Assembly (NCBI RefSeq): GCF_003719195.1
Contig: NZ_CP024996.1
Coordinates: forward strand, 4,402,001 to 4,466,000
Direction: 5' to 3'
Origin: Herbaspirillum rubrisubalbicans
GTDB lineage: Bacteria; Pseudomonadota; Gammaproteobacteria; Burkholderiales; Burkholderiaceae_D
Length of the DNA stretch: 64,000 bases
Position numbers and translations under genes: made by a program. A model generated the notes under the pieces. That model worked only from the letters and a program-made list of their open reading frames with translations. It did no database searches and had not been told where the DNA came from. This document shows positions 9,307 through 18,347 of this stretch, piece by piece; within the stretch, counting starts at the first letter, position 1; every line of letters starts with the position of its first letter.

Positions 9307-10079
9307 GCGCGCTCGACCTGCACAAGACCGTGGTGGTGATCCCGGTCTACAACCACGAACACGCCATCGGCGCCGTGGTCGAGGCAGTGCGCCGCCACGG
9401 CCTGCCCTGCGTGCTGGTGGACGATGGCTGCAGCCCCGGCTGCGCGGCGGTGCTACAGCAACTGGCTGCGGCCGATGCGCAGCACGTCAGCTTGCTGGTA
9501 CACCCCCACAACCAAGGCAAGGGCGGTGCCGTCATGACCGGCCTGCGCCACGCCGCAGCCAAGGGCTATACCCACGCGCTGCAGATCGATGCCGACGGCC
9601 AGCACGACAGTGCCGACATCCCGCGTTTCCTGGCGGCCTCGCGAGCCGCGCCAACGGCTGTCATCAATGGCCGCCCGATCTATGACCAGAGCGTGCCCAA
9701 AGGCCGCCTCTATGGCCGTTACCTGACCCATGTCTGGGTCTGGATCAATACCCTGTCGCTGGAGATCGCCGATTCCATGTGCGGCTTTCGGGTCTATCCG
9801 CTGCTGCCCACGCTGCGCCTGATCGATAGCGCCCACATCGGTCGCCGCATGGATTTCGATACCGAGATCCTGGTGCGCCTGTTCTGGCGCGGCGTGCGCG
9901 TGCACAACCTGGCCACCCGGGTGCGCTATCCCGCCGATGGCGTCTCGCATTTCCAGGTGTGGCAGGACAATGTGCGCATCTCGGGGATGCATACGCGCCT
10001 GTTCTTGGGCATGTTGCCGCGCGCGCCGTTCTTGCTGGTACGAGGCACCTGGCGTCGGCTGGCCGGGAGCCGCCGATGA
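9303..10079 (+). CDS. Family 2 glycosyltransferase
   Basis: A 258-residue GT-A glycosyltransferase of the dolichol-phosphate mannose synthase type. The N-terminus VVVIPVYNHE opens the nucleotide-sugar-binding fold. VLVDDGCSPG and the metal-binding LQIDADGQHD follow, and no C-terminal membrane domain is seen. It probably transfers a sugar or sugar phosphate to the polyene or its lipid anchor. The open frame extends far upstream, but that part is a shadow of the ligase gene; the true start is the ATG overlapping the ligase stop (ATGA). In some relatives this domain is fused to the acyltransferase that follows (ApeJ type); here they are separate genes overlapping by 4 bases. Confidence 0.88.
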   Translation: MSALDLHKTVVVIPVYNHEHAIGAVVEAVRRHGLPCVLVDDGCSPGCAAVLQQLAAADAQHVSLLVHPHNQGKGGAVMTGLRHAAAKGYTHALQIDADGQHDSADIPRFLAASRAAPTAVINGRPIYDQSVPKGRLYGRYLTHVWVWINTLSLEIADSMCGFRVYPLLPTLRLIDSAHIGRRMDFDTEILVRLFWRGVRVHNLATRVRYPADGVSHFQVWQDNVRISGMHTRLFLGMLPRAPFLLVRGTWRRLAGSRR

Positions 10080-11044
10080 AGCCATCACAATCACAGCGCG
10101 CGCGCCACTGGGCGCAGATCAACGAAGTCAGCTTCGTGGCCGGGATGCGCTTGCTGTTCGCGGTCTATCGCCTGTTGGGCCGGTTGCCATTCCGGCTGAT
10201 GCTCTATCCCGTACTGTGCTGGTACATCGCCGCCAATGGCCGGGCCCGGCAGGCTTCACGCGAGTTCCTGGCGCAGGTGCGCCACTATGCCCCGGCACTG
10301 CCCTTGCGCACCGGGCTGGTGGGCGTTTTCCTTCACTTCGCCGCTTTCGGCGAAAGCCTGCTGGACAAGATGTTGCTATGGGGTGGCCTGTTCCCCATCA
10401 AAAACGTTCACTTGCGCGGTAGCCAGCACATCAGCGAGGCCATCGCCGCCGGAACCGGCGGACTCATCATCTGCACCCATCTCGGCAACCTCGAACTATG
10501 CCGCGTGATCGGTCGCCAGCATCCGGCGCTCAAGCTGACCGTGCTGGTACACACGCGCCATGCCCAGGCCTTCAACCAGATGCTGGCCCAGCTCGATCCC
10601 GGCAGCCAGTTGAACCTGCTGCAGGTCACCGAGATGTCACCAGCCACTGCGATGATGCTGGCTGAGAAGGTGGCGCAGGGTGAATTCGTGGTCATTGCCG
10701 GCGACCGCGTACCAGTCTCGCCGCAGCCGCGTGTGGCGCAAGCGTCCTTCCTGGGCCGCCGCGCGCCTTTCCCGATCGGTCCTTATGTCTTGGCCGCACT
10801 GTTGCAATGCCCGGTGTACCTGATGTTTTCGCGGCGTACCGCCAGCGGCGCGGAAGTGGCCTTCGAGACGTTTCGCCAGCAGATCACCTTGCCGCGCAAA
10901 CAGCGTGAGCAGGTGCTGGCCGAACTGGCCGGCGACTATGCTGCGCGGCTGCAGGCGCATTGCCTGCAGGCGCCCTACCAGTGGTTCAATTTCTATGATT
11001 TCTGGGCCGACTCGGCCCTGGACGAACACCATGCTTCACACTGA
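10076..11044 (+). CDS. LpxL/HtrB-like acyltransferase
   Basis: A 322-residue membrane-associated acyltransferase of the lipid A biosynthesis (lysophospholipid acyltransferase) family. The catalytic HX4E box is seen in CTHLGNLE, and a GDRVPV-type motif comes later, both typical of LpxL/LpxM relatives. A hydrophobic helix lies at about 20-50. In this setting it more likely acylates the polyene's lipid anchor than lipid A. The ATG overlaps the glycosyltransferase stop, and the 3' end overlaps the ammonia-lyase gene by 14 bases, so all three are coupled. The frame continues upstream without being coding. Confidence 0.87.
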   Translation: MKPSQSQRARHWAQINEVSFVAGMRLLFAVYRLLGRLPFRLMLYPVLCWYIAANGRARQASREFLAQVRHYAPALPLRTGLVGVFLHFAAFGESLLDKMLLWGGLFPIKNVHLRGSQHISEAIAAGTGGLIICTHLGNLELCRVIGRQHPALKLTVLVHTRHAQAFNQMLAQLDPGSQLNLLQVTEMSPATAMMLAEKVAQGEFVVIAGDRVPVSPQPRVAQASFLGRRAPFPIGPYVLAALLQCPVYLMFSRRTASGAEVAFETFRQQITLPRKQREQVLAELAGDYAARLQAHCLQAPYQWFNFYDFWADSALDEHHASH

Positions 11045-12611
11045 CGTTTCCTCTTTGGCCAGCAGTTCCCCGATCCGTTTCGGCGCCCAGTCGCTGCGCA
11101 TCGAGGAGGTGGTAGCGCTGGCCCGGCGCAAGCGCGGCGCGCAACTGCATGAGGCCACCGAGTTCCGTGCGCGCATCGCCCGCGGCGCCGATTTCCTGGA
11201 CCGCCTGCTGCGCGAGGATGGCACCATCTATGGCGTCACCACCGGCTATGGCGACTCCTGCACCGTGACGGTCCCGCCCGAGCTGGTGCCGGAGTTGCCG
11301 CATCACCTCTACACCTACCACGGCTGCGGCCTGGGCGCGCTGTTTACGCCGGAACAAACGCGCGCCATCCTGGCGGCCCGCCTCAATTCGCTGTGCCAGG
11401 GTTTCTCGGGCGTGAGCGTAGCCCTGCTGAAACAGATCACCGGCCTGTTGCAACACGACCTGTTGCCACGGATCCCCTGCGAAGGTTCGGTGGGTGCCAG
11501 TGGCGATCTGACCCCGCTGTCCTACCTGGCTGCCGTGCTGTGCGGGGAACGCGAAGTCTGGCACCAAGGGCAGATCCTGCCCGCAGCACAAGCGCTGGCA
11601 GCAGCCGGTATGACGCCGCTGCGCCTGCGCCCCAAGGAGGGGCTGGCCATCATGAATGGCACGGCCGTCATGACTGCCCTGGCCTGCCTGGCCTTCGACC
11701 GCGCCCGCTACCTGTGCCAACTGGCCACCCGCATCACCGCCATGAGCAGCTTTACGCTGGATGGCAATGCCCACCATTTCGATGCCACCCTGTTCTCGGC
11801 CAAGCCCCATCCTGGCCAGCAGCAGGTGGCGGCCTGGCTGCAGCGCGACCTGCGGTGCGACCAGGCGCACCGTAACGAAAAACGCTTGCAGGACCGCTAT
11901 TCGGTGCGCTGCGCGCCGCACGTGATCGGCGTGCTCAACGATGCCCTGCCGGGGTTGCGCCAGTTCATCGAAAACGAACTCAACAGCGCCAACGACAATC
12001 CCCTGATCGACCCGGATGGCGAGCGCGTGCTGCATGGTGGCCATTTCTACGGCGGCCATATCGCCTTTGCCATGGACAGTATGAAGACCGCGGTAGCCAA
12101 CATCGCCGACCTGCTGGATCGCCAGATGGCGCTGATGGTGGACCCGCGCTACAACAACGGCTTGCCGGCCAACCTGTCCGGGGCCAGCGGCGCGCGCGCG
12201 CCCATCAACCACGGCCTGAAAGCCTTGCAGATCAGCGCCTCGGCCTGGACTGCCGAAGCACTCAAGCTGACCATGCCGGCCTCGGTGTTCTCGCGCTCCA
12301 CCGAATGCCACAACCAGGACAAGGTCAGCATGGGGACCATCGCCGCCCGCGACTGCTTGCGCGTGCTGGAACTGACCGAACAGGTGGCCGCCGCCCTGCT
12401 GATCACGGTGCGCCAGGGCGTCTGGCTGCGCAACCAGCGCCAGCAAGCCAGCGATACCCCGCTGCAGGATCTGCCTGCGGGCCGCCTGGCGGCGATGCAG
12501 GCCGCACTGGCACAGGACATTGCCGTGGTCGATGAAGACCGTATGCTGGAACCGGACCTGCGCCTGCTGCTGCAACGCATCCGCGACCAGGCCTGGACGC
12601 TCTATGACTGA
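11031..12611 (+). CDS. Histidine/aromatic amino acid ammonia-lyase
   Basis: A 526-residue MIO-type ammonia-lyase. The Ala-Ser-Gly triad that cyclises into the MIO electrophile is A156-S157-G158 in EGSVGASGDLTP. The catalytic Tyr lies in IYGVTTGYG (66-74), and NDNPL and the later STECHNQDKVS (HNQD-type) segments are present. Such enzymes remove ammonia from His, Phe or Tyr. In pigment clusters the product could be a cinnamate or coumarate starter. The selectivity pair reads Tyr96-His97 instead of Ser-His (HAL), His-Leu (TAL) or Phe-Leu (PAL), so the substrate is open. The frame runs back to 10905, but the first 42 codons overlap the acyltransferase and are not lyase-like. Confidence 0.9.
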   Translation: MLHTDVSSLASSSPIRFGAQSLRIEEVVALARRKRGAQLHEATEFRARIARGADFLDRLLREDGTIYGVTTGYGDSCTVTVPPELVPELPHHLYTYHGCGLGALFTPEQTRAILAARLNSLCQGFSGVSVALLKQITGLLQHDLLPRIPCEGSVGASGDLTPLSYLAAVLCGEREVWHQGQILPAAQALAAAGMTPLRLRPKEGLAIMNGTAVMTALACLAFDRARYLCQLATRITAMSSFTLDGNAHHFDATLFSAKPHPGQQQVAAWLQRDLRCDQAHRNEKRLQDRYSVRCAPHVIGVLNDALPGLRQFIENELNSANDNPLIDPDGERVLHGGHFYGGHIAFAMDSMKTAVANIADLLDRQMALMVDPRYNNGLPANLSGASGARAPINHGLKALQISASAWTAEALKLTMPASVFSRSTECHNQDKVSMGTIAARDCLRVLELTEQVAAALLITVRQGVWLRNQRQQASDTPLQDLPAGRLAAMQAALAQDIAVVDEDRMLEPDLRLLLQRIRDQAWTLYD

Positions 12612-13068
12612 CACCCTCCTGCCAGCGGGCAAGCTCACCCTGGCCAATTCCCCCTGGCAGGGCGAAATCGAATTGCAGATCCAGTTCTATGACCTGGACC
12701 CGATGGAAATCGTCTGGCACGGCCGCTACGTGCAATACATGGAAAACGCGCGTTGCGCCCTGCTGGACGGCATCGGCTACAACTATCCGGCCATGAAGGC
12801 CTCCGGCTATGGCTGGCCGGTGATCGACCTGCACCTGCGCTACGCCGCGCCGGCTCGCTTCGGCCAGCGCATCCGGGTCAGCGCGGCCATCGTCGAATGG
12901 GAACACCGCCTCAAGATCGATTACCTCATCAGCGACGCCGTCAGCGGCGCTCGACTGACCCGCGCCTCCACCGTCCAGGTGGCGGTACAGATGAACAACC
13001 ACGAGATGTGCTTCGTATCGCCGCCGGTACTGTGGCACAAGCTCGGACTGGATTTTCCTGCACCATGA
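12604..13068 (+). CDS. apeK: Hot-dog acyl-CoA/ACP thioesterase
   Basis: A 154-residue 4-hydroxybenzoyl-CoA-thioesterase-like protein. The hallmark FYDLDPMEIVWHGRYVQYME at about 23-42 carries the catalytic Asp region followed by W-H-G and N/Y residues of the 4HBT fold. It would hydrolyse thioesters, either proofreading stalled chains or releasing the product (ApeK position in characterised clusters). The ATG lies 8 bases inside the end of the lyase gene, and the stop overlaps the next start (ATGA). Symbol by position and family. Confidence 0.87.
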   Translation: MTDTLLPAGKLTLANSPWQGEIELQIQFYDLDPMEIVWHGRYVQYMENARCALLDGIGYNYPAMKASGYGWPVIDLHLRYAAPARFGQRIRVSAAIVEWEHRLKIDYLISDAVSGARLTRASTVQVAVQMNNHEMCFVSPPVLWHKLGLDFPAP

Positions 13069-13688
13069 ACGCAAGCCCCTACCTGTCCTCCCTGACACTG
13101 GCCGCCACCCTGCTGGCAGCGCTGCCCGCGGCCCACGCCGGCGCCCCCGTGCAGCAGATACAGGCCACCCTGGCCAAGCCGGCCGTGATGTGCGGTCGCT
13201 TCGACCAGACCAAGCAACTGACCGGCATCAAGAAACCGCTGCAGGCCAATGGACGCTTCTGCGTGGTCAAGGGGCGCGGCATCCTGTGGCAGACGCTGCA
13301 ACCCTTCCCCAACACCCTGCGCATCACGCGCGAGGCCATCGTGCAGATCCAGGATGGCCGCGTGGCCATGAAACTCGATGCGCAACAAGAGCCGGTGGTG
13401 AAGATGATCAACAGCGTGCTCTTTTCCCTGCTGGCCGGCGACTTGAGCCAACTGGACAATCTCTTCGAACTCGACGGCACCCTGCGCGACGGCCACTGGC
13501 AGGTCGCCCTCAAGGCACGCCAGCCAGCCCTGGCCAAGGCCATCGGCGACATCAGCCTGGCCGGCGCCGCCTATGTGGACAAGGTCAGCATGAAAGAAGC
13601 CAGCGGCGACCGCACCGATCTCAGCTTCTCTGGCATCAAGACCGGTGAAGGCGCCATGACGCCAGAAGAAGGAGCGCTGTTTGACTAA
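13065..13688 (+). CDS. LolA-like outer membrane carrier protein
   Basis: A 207-residue exported protein. A signal peptide ends at about residue 26 (AALPAAHA-GAPV). The rest resembles the LolA fold found in aryl polyene clusters (ApeL position), with GRFDQTKQL and FCVVKGRGILWQT segments. Such proteins ferry a lipid-linked product across the periplasm; here the cargo is presumably the polyene lipid extracted by the MMPL exporter encoded next. The start overlaps the thioesterase stop by 4 bases. The frame continues upstream, but only as a shadow of the thioesterase gene. Confidence 0.85.
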   Translation: MNASPYLSSLTLAATLLAALPAAHAGAPVQQIQATLAKPAVMCGRFDQTKQLTGIKKPLQANGRFCVVKGRGILWQTLQPFPNTLRITREAIVQIQDGRVAMKLDAQQEPVVKMINSVLFSLLAGDLSQLDNLFELDGTLRDGHWQVALKARQPALAKAIGDISLAGAAYVDKVSMKEASGDRTDLSFSGIKTGEGAMTPEEGALFD

Positions 13689-16092
13689 GCCGGGCCGCTC
13701 CCTGCCAGGTCTGCTTGCCCTGGGCTGGCTGCTGGCGGTATTGCTGCTGGCCGGGCATAACGCCTGGCTGTGGCTGGGCCAGCGAGCCAGTCCCGATACC
13801 GACATCCTGGCGCTGCTGCCCAGTAGCGGCAACGATGCGGTACGCCAGCAAGCCTTCACCCACATGGTCGATGCGGCCCAGCAAAAAGTGGTGGTACTGG
13901 TCGGCGACCGCGACTGGGCACGCGCACAGCAAGGTGCCGATGCCTATCTCGCACTGCTGCGTCCCTACGCCAAGCTGCTGGCGCCGATCAATGACGACAC
14001 CGCTCAGCTCCAGAGCCAGTGGCTGGACAGCCTGGAGCGCAGCCGCGCCGTGCTGCTCAGTGATGCCCAGCGCGCGCAACTGGCCAGCTGGAGCCCGCAG
14101 CAATGGAGCCAGCGCGCCTTGGCAAGTCTGTATGGTGCTTTTGGCGGCCCGCGCCTGGGGGCCTGGCAGGATGATCCCTTCAGTCTGTTTGGCGACTGGG
14201 TGCAGGAACGCGCACGCGAAACCCCGGTGCGTCCGCGCGACGGCAAGCTCTTCGTGGAACGCGATGGCGTGAGCTACGTCCTGCTATTGCTGGAACTGAA
14301 GGCCCCAGCCTTTTCCATGCAGGCACAAGAACAGGTGGTGCCGCTGCTGGCACGCGCCAGACAGGCCGCTCTGGCCCATGCGGATCAGGTGCTGACCGGC
14401 GGCGTCGTGCTGCACGCCGCCGCCGCCAGCGCCCAGGCCGGCAGCGAGAGCGCCACCATCGGCGCCGGTTCGCTGGTAGGCATCCTGCTATTGATGTGGC
14501 TGAGTTTCCGTTCGCTCAAGCCCATCCTCTACATCGCCACCTCCATTGCCGTGGGCTGCTTGGGGGCGCTGTCGGTGAGCATGTGGCTGTTCGGGCAAAT
14601 CCACTTGCTCACGCTGGTGTTCGGCGCCAGCCTGATCGGTATCGCCCAGGATTACGGCATCTATTTCCTGTGCGCACGCCTGGCCGCGCCCGCCGAGCTG
14701 GATTCCCCCACTCTGCTGCGACGCCTGCTGCCGGGTCTGGCACTGATGCTGCTGGCGGCGGTGATCGGCTATCTCGGCATGGCCGCCACGCCCTTCCCGG
14801 GCTTGCAGCAGATGGCCGTGTTCTCGGCATTGGGCCTGCTGTTCGCCTGGCTCACGGTGGCCTGCTGGTTCCCGCAACTGATCGGCCCGCACAGCCTGCG
14901 CGCCACCCCGCTGGCGCAACGCTTCGGCCAAAGCATCCTGCGCTGGCCGAACCTGCTGGGCGGCTTGGCCTGGCACCTGGTCTTGCCGACTGCGGCGGCC
15001 CTGGTGGGCTTGGCCGCGACCGGCATCACACGCCTGCATAGCAGCGACGATCTCCGTGCCCTGCAGAAGAGCCCACCACAACTGCTGCAAGACCAGATCC
15101 GCATCAGCCAGTTGCTGGACATGGCTGCCCCCGTGCAGTTCTACCTGGTGCGAGGGGAGTCAGCCGAAGCCGTGCTGCAGCAGGAAGAAGCGCTGCGCAG
15201 CAAGCTGCAACCGCTGCTGGATCGCCAGATCATCAACGGTGTGCAGGCGCTCTCCAACTGGGTTCCCTCGCAGCGCCGCCAGCAGGACAACCTGGCCCTG
15301 CTGCGCCAGGCTTTGCTCGAACCACGAGGGGAGACCCCCGACCCGGTCACCCTCACCGCACGCGCCATCGAAGAGAGCCCGGCGTGGGCCCAAGCCCTGC
15401 GCCAGCGCCTACTGGACAAAGCCCACCCTATCACCCCGGAGGAATTCCTCGCCACGCCTGCCGGCGCCGCCTCGCGTCACCTGTGGCTGGGCCGGGTGGG
15501 GGGCAGCTACGCCAGCATCGTCGCCCTGCGCGGCCTGACCGACTATCGCCAGCTCGACCAGTTGGCCGCCGCGGCCGCTGGCTTGAAGGGTGTGCAATGG
15601 GTAGACAAGGTCGGCGAGATTTCCTCGGTGCTGCGCTATTACCGGATCTACATGGGCTGGGCGCTGCTGGCGGCCTATGCCGGCATCTTTGCGCTACTGA
15701 GCTGGCGCTACCGCGGCCGCGCCTGGCGCGCGCTGGCGCCGCCGCTGTTGGCCTCGTTCCTGACGCTGGGCCTGTTCGGCTGGCTGGGCCAGCCGCTGCA
15801 ACTGTTCCACGTGCTGGCCGGCTTGCTGGTGCTGGGTCTGGGGGTGGACTATGGCATATTCCTGCTGGAATCGTCCCCCCGCCAACGCCCCCACGCCTGG
15901 CTCACGGTCGGCCTGTCGGCGGCCAGTGCCTTGCTGTCGTTCGGCTTGCTGGCCTTGAGCCACAGCCCTCCACTGCACGCCTTCGGCCTGACCATGCTGT
16001 GCGCAATGCTGCTGGTGTGGCTGCTGGCGCCCTTGTTCACCCATCCCGGCCAGGGCGCTCATGCAGTGCCGCCGGGGAAGGAATCACCATGA
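13681..16092 (+). CDS. MMPL/RND-type exporter
   Basis: An 803-residue inner-membrane transporter. There is one N-terminal TM (13-30), a large periplasmic domain to about 255, a block of five or six TM helices (about 258-400), a second periplasmic domain, and a final block of TM helices from about 655. This is the duplicated layout of the RND/MMPL superfamily. It should move the finished polyene lipid out of the inner membrane (ApeM position). The start is TTG at 13681, supported by AGAAGGAG six bases upstream, and it overlaps the LolA-like gene. An acidic residue in the TM4 equivalent (FGASLIGIAQDYGIYFL) fits a proton relay. Confidence 0.88.
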   Translation: MTKPGRSLPGLLALGWLLAVLLLAGHNAWLWLGQRASPDTDILALLPSSGNDAVRQQAFTHMVDAAQQKVVVLVGDRDWARAQQGADAYLALLRPYAKLLAPINDDTAQLQSQWLDSLERSRAVLLSDAQRAQLASWSPQQWSQRALASLYGAFGGPRLGAWQDDPFSLFGDWVQERARETPVRPRDGKLFVERDGVSYVLLLLELKAPAFSMQAQEQVVPLLARARQAALAHADQVLTGGVVLHAAAASAQAGSESATIGAGSLVGILLLMWLSFRSLKPILYIATSIAVGCLGALSVSMWLFGQIHLLTLVFGASLIGIAQDYGIYFLCARLAAPAELDSPTLLRRLLPGLALMLLAAVIGYLGMAATPFPGLQQMAVFSALGLLFAWLTVACWFPQLIGPHSLRATPLAQRFGQSILRWPNLLGGLAWHLVLPTAAALVGLAATGITRLHSSDDLRALQKSPPQLLQDQIRISQLLDMAAPVQFYLVRGESAEAVLQQEEALRSKLQPLLDRQIINGVQALSNWVPSQRRQQDNLALLRQALLEPRGETPDPVTLTARAIEESPAWAQALRQRLLDKAHPITPEEFLATPAGAASRHLWLGRVGGSYASIVALRGLTDYRQLDQLAAAAAGLKGVQWVDKVGEISSVLRYYRIYMGWALLAAYAGIFALLSWRYRGRAWRALAPPLLASFLTLGLFGWLGQPLQLFHVLAGLLVLGLGVDYGIFLLESSPRQRPHAWLTVGLSAASALLSFGLLALSHSPPLHAFGLTMLCAMLLVWLLAPLFTHPGQGAHAVPPGKESP

Positions 16093-16664
16093 CCGCTTGC
16101 AAGCGACTGCTGACCCTGGCCGCCCTGCTCACTACCGCCCTGCTAGCCGCCTGCGCCAGCCCCGCCCAGCCGGACATGCGAGCCCCGGCGCGCCTGCAAC
16201 TGCGCCTGGCACCGGCCACGCTAGGCCAGAGCATCAGCCTGCAGCAACATCTGAAGGTGGAGCGCGGCAACCGCGTCGATGAACTCGACACCGCCCTGGA
16301 AATCGACGCCGACCATCTCGACCTGGTCGGCCTGGCCTTCGGCCAACGCGTCATGTCCCTGCATTACGACGGGCAGCAGTTGCAGGTCTGGCGCCACGCC
16401 CTGCTGCCCAGCCAGGTGCAGGGTGACGATGTCTTGCAGGATGTACAACTGACCCTATGGCCGACCGCGGCGCTTCGCCAGGCCCTTCCCGAAGGATGGG
16501 AGTTGCGCGAAGCCGAGGGGCAACGTACTCTCCTGCTCCACGGTGAAACGATTGCCGTGATCGATTACCCTGACCGCAAACCCTGGGGCGGCAAGGTGAT
16601 CCTGAACAATCTGCGTTACCACTACAAACTGACCATCCAGTCGGTGGTGGTGACCTCTGAATGA
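16089..16664 (+). CDS. DUF3261 lipoprotein
   Basis: A 191-residue lipoprotein with a clear lipobox, TTALLAAC-ASP, placing the acylated Cys at about residue 19. The mature part carries the DUF3261 pattern seen in aryl polyene clusters, with WPTAALRQALP and WRHALLPSQV segments (ApeN position). No enzyme motif is evident. It probably sits at the inner leaflet of the outer membrane and helps the LolA-like carrier, in the way LolB helps LolA; that is inference. AAGGA lies six bases before the ATG, which overlaps the exporter stop. Confidence 0.82.
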   Translation: MTACKRLLTLAALLTTALLAACASPAQPDMRAPARLQLRLAPATLGQSISLQQHLKVERGNRVDELDTALEIDADHLDLVGLAFGQRVMSLHYDGQQLQVWRHALLPSQVQGDDVLQDVQLTLWPTAALRQALPEGWELREAEGQRTLLLHGETIAVIDYPDRKPWGGKVILNNLRYHYKLTIQSVVVTSE

Positions 16665-16677
16665 CATCGTCACACGC

Positions 16678-17877
16678 ATGAGCCTTTATCTGAACGCCCT
16701 CGGCATGGTCTGCCCGCTCGGCAGCGCGCACGGTACGATCCGTACGCGCCTGTTGGCCGGCACCAGCGGCGTGCGCGCCAATGCGCGCTACGTCGACGCC
16801 AGCGGCCAGTCCCTGGCCCTGGGCGCGGTGGCCGACGACACGGTACTACCCGATGACAGCCACCTGCCGCTGCGCGAGCGCAGCCGCAACAATCGCTTGG
16901 CGCTGGCCGCGCTGCAAGGCATCCGTCCACAGGTAGATGCCGCCATCGCCCGCTATGGCGCGCAACGCCTGGCCATCGTGCTGGGCACCAGTACCTCCGG
17001 CATCGCCGAAGGCGAAACCGCCTTCAGCCAGCGCACCGCCAGCGGCAACTTCCCGACAGGCTATCACTACGGCCAGCAGGAACTGGGCTCGCCGGCCATC
17101 GCCCTGCAACTCACTCTGGGGACCAGCGGCCCGGCCTATGTCCAGTCCAGCGCCTGCGCCTCCAGCGGCAAGGCCATCGCCAGCGCCGCACGACTGCTCA
17201 ACATGGGCCTGTGCGATGCCGTGCTGTGCGGTGGCGTCGATACCCTGTGCGAATTCACCATCGCCGGCTTCACCGCCCTGGAATCGGTCAGCGCACAACG
17301 CTGCAACCCACTCTCGCTGCATCGACAAGGCATCAACATCGGCGAGGGTGCGGCGCTGTTCCTGCTGACCCGCGAACCGGCCAGCGTCGAGTTGAGCGGC
17401 TGGGGCGAATCGTCCGATGCCTATCACATCTCGGCCCCCGATCCTGAAGGAAAAGGCGCGCAACTGGCCATCCACGAGGCCCTGCGCCGGGCCGGCCTGG
17501 AGGCCGCCCAGATCGACTACATCAACCTGCACGGCACGGCCACGGCACAGAACGATGCGATGGAGTCGCACGTGGTGCAGACCCTGTTCGGCCTGAATGT
17601 ACCGGTCAGTTCCACCAAGCCCTTCACCGGCCATACGCTGGGCGCAGCCAGTGCCATCGAGGCTGGCCTGTGCTGGTTGCTCATGCAGGACGACAACCCG
17701 GACGGCCAGTTGCCGCCGCACCTGTGGGATGGCGTGGCCGATCCGGCGTTGCCGGCGCTGCAGCCGGTGGTGCTGGGCCAGCGCCTGGGCCGACCATTAC
17801 GGCATGTGCTGTCGAACTCCTTCGCCTTTGGCGGCAGCAATGTGGCGCTGGTGTTCTCGCGCCGGGAGGTCGCATGA
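16678..17877 (+). CDS. apeO: Beta-ketoacyl-ACP synthase (APE KS)
   Basis: A 399-residue thiolase-fold condensing enzyme with the full Cys-His-His triad: C160 in QSSACASSGK, H285 in NLHGTATAQND and H319 in FTGHTLGAAS. It performs decarboxylative condensation with malonyl-ACP to lengthen the polyene. In characterised systems the ApeO ketosynthase forms a heterodimer with the chain-length-factor-like protein, here encoded at 4790. It starts 13 bases after the DUF3261 stop and overlaps the dehydratase gene by 4 bases. Confidence 0.92.
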   Translation: MSLYLNALGMVCPLGSAHGTIRTRLLAGTSGVRANARYVDASGQSLALGAVADDTVLPDDSHLPLRERSRNNRLALAALQGIRPQVDAAIARYGAQRLAIVLGTSTSGIAEGETAFSQRTASGNFPTGYHYGQQELGSPAIALQLTLGTSGPAYVQSSACASSGKAIASAARLLNMGLCDAVLCGGVDTLCEFTIAGFTALESVSAQRCNPLSLHRQGINIGEGAALFLLTREPASVELSGWGESSDAYHISAPDPEGKGAQLAIHEALRRAGLEAAQIDYINLHGTATAQNDAMESHVVQTLFGLNVPVSSTKPFTGHTLGAASAIEAGLCWLLMQDDNPDGQLPPHLWDGVADPALPALQPVVLGQRLGRPLRHVLSNSFAFGGSNVALVFSRREVA

Positions 17878-18347
17878 GCAGCCTGCAACAGGACATCCCG
17901 CCCATCGAACAACTGCTGCCGCACGCCGCGCCCATGATCCTCATCGACCGCGTCGTGGCAGTGGACGAGCAGACGCTGCAAGCCGAACTGGAGATCCGCC
18001 CCGACAGCCTGTTCCACCAGGGTAGTGGCGTCGGCGCCTGGGTCGGCATCGAATACATGGCCCAGGGCATCGCCGCCTGGGCCGGCTATCAGGCGCTGCG
18101 CCAGGGCGGAAGCGTCAAGATCGGTTTCCTGCTGGGCGCGCGCCGCTATCAGTGTGCAGTCCCGGAATTTGCCACCGGCACGCGCCTGAGCGTATCGGTG
18201 CAATTGCTGTTGCAGACGGACAATGGCCTGGGCTCCTTCGAGTGCCGCATCACCGACCTGGCAACGCAACAAGAACTGGCGCAAGCCACCGTGTCGGTGT
18301 TCCAGCCGCACGACGCAACACACTATCTTCAAGAAGGCATGGCATGA
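17874..18347 (+). CDS. apeP: ApeP-family 3-hydroxyacyl-ACP dehydratase
   Basis: A 157-residue single hot-dog protein of the ApeP family. It begins with IEQLLPHAAPMILIDRVV and continues with the central helix VGIEYMAQGIAAWAGY. It should dehydrate the beta-hydroxy intermediate to the conjugated double bond. It is the second dehydratase of the pathway besides the ApeI domain fused to the ligase, and in known systems the two form a hetero-complex. GGGAGG lies just before the ATG, which overlaps the ketosynthase stop. Confidence 0.9.
   Translation: MSSLQQDIPPIEQLLPHAAPMILIDRVVAVDEQTLQAELEIRPDSLFHQGSGVGAWVGIEYMAQGIAAWAGYQALRQGGSVKIGFLLGARRYQCAVPEFATGTRLSVSVQLLLQTDNGLGSFECRITDLATQQELAQATVSVFQPHDATHYLQEGMA

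Noticed and set aside
10986..12647. 553-codon minus-strand open frame
   Set aside because: Shadow of the ammonia-lyase gene, which has clear MIO motifs on the plus strand.
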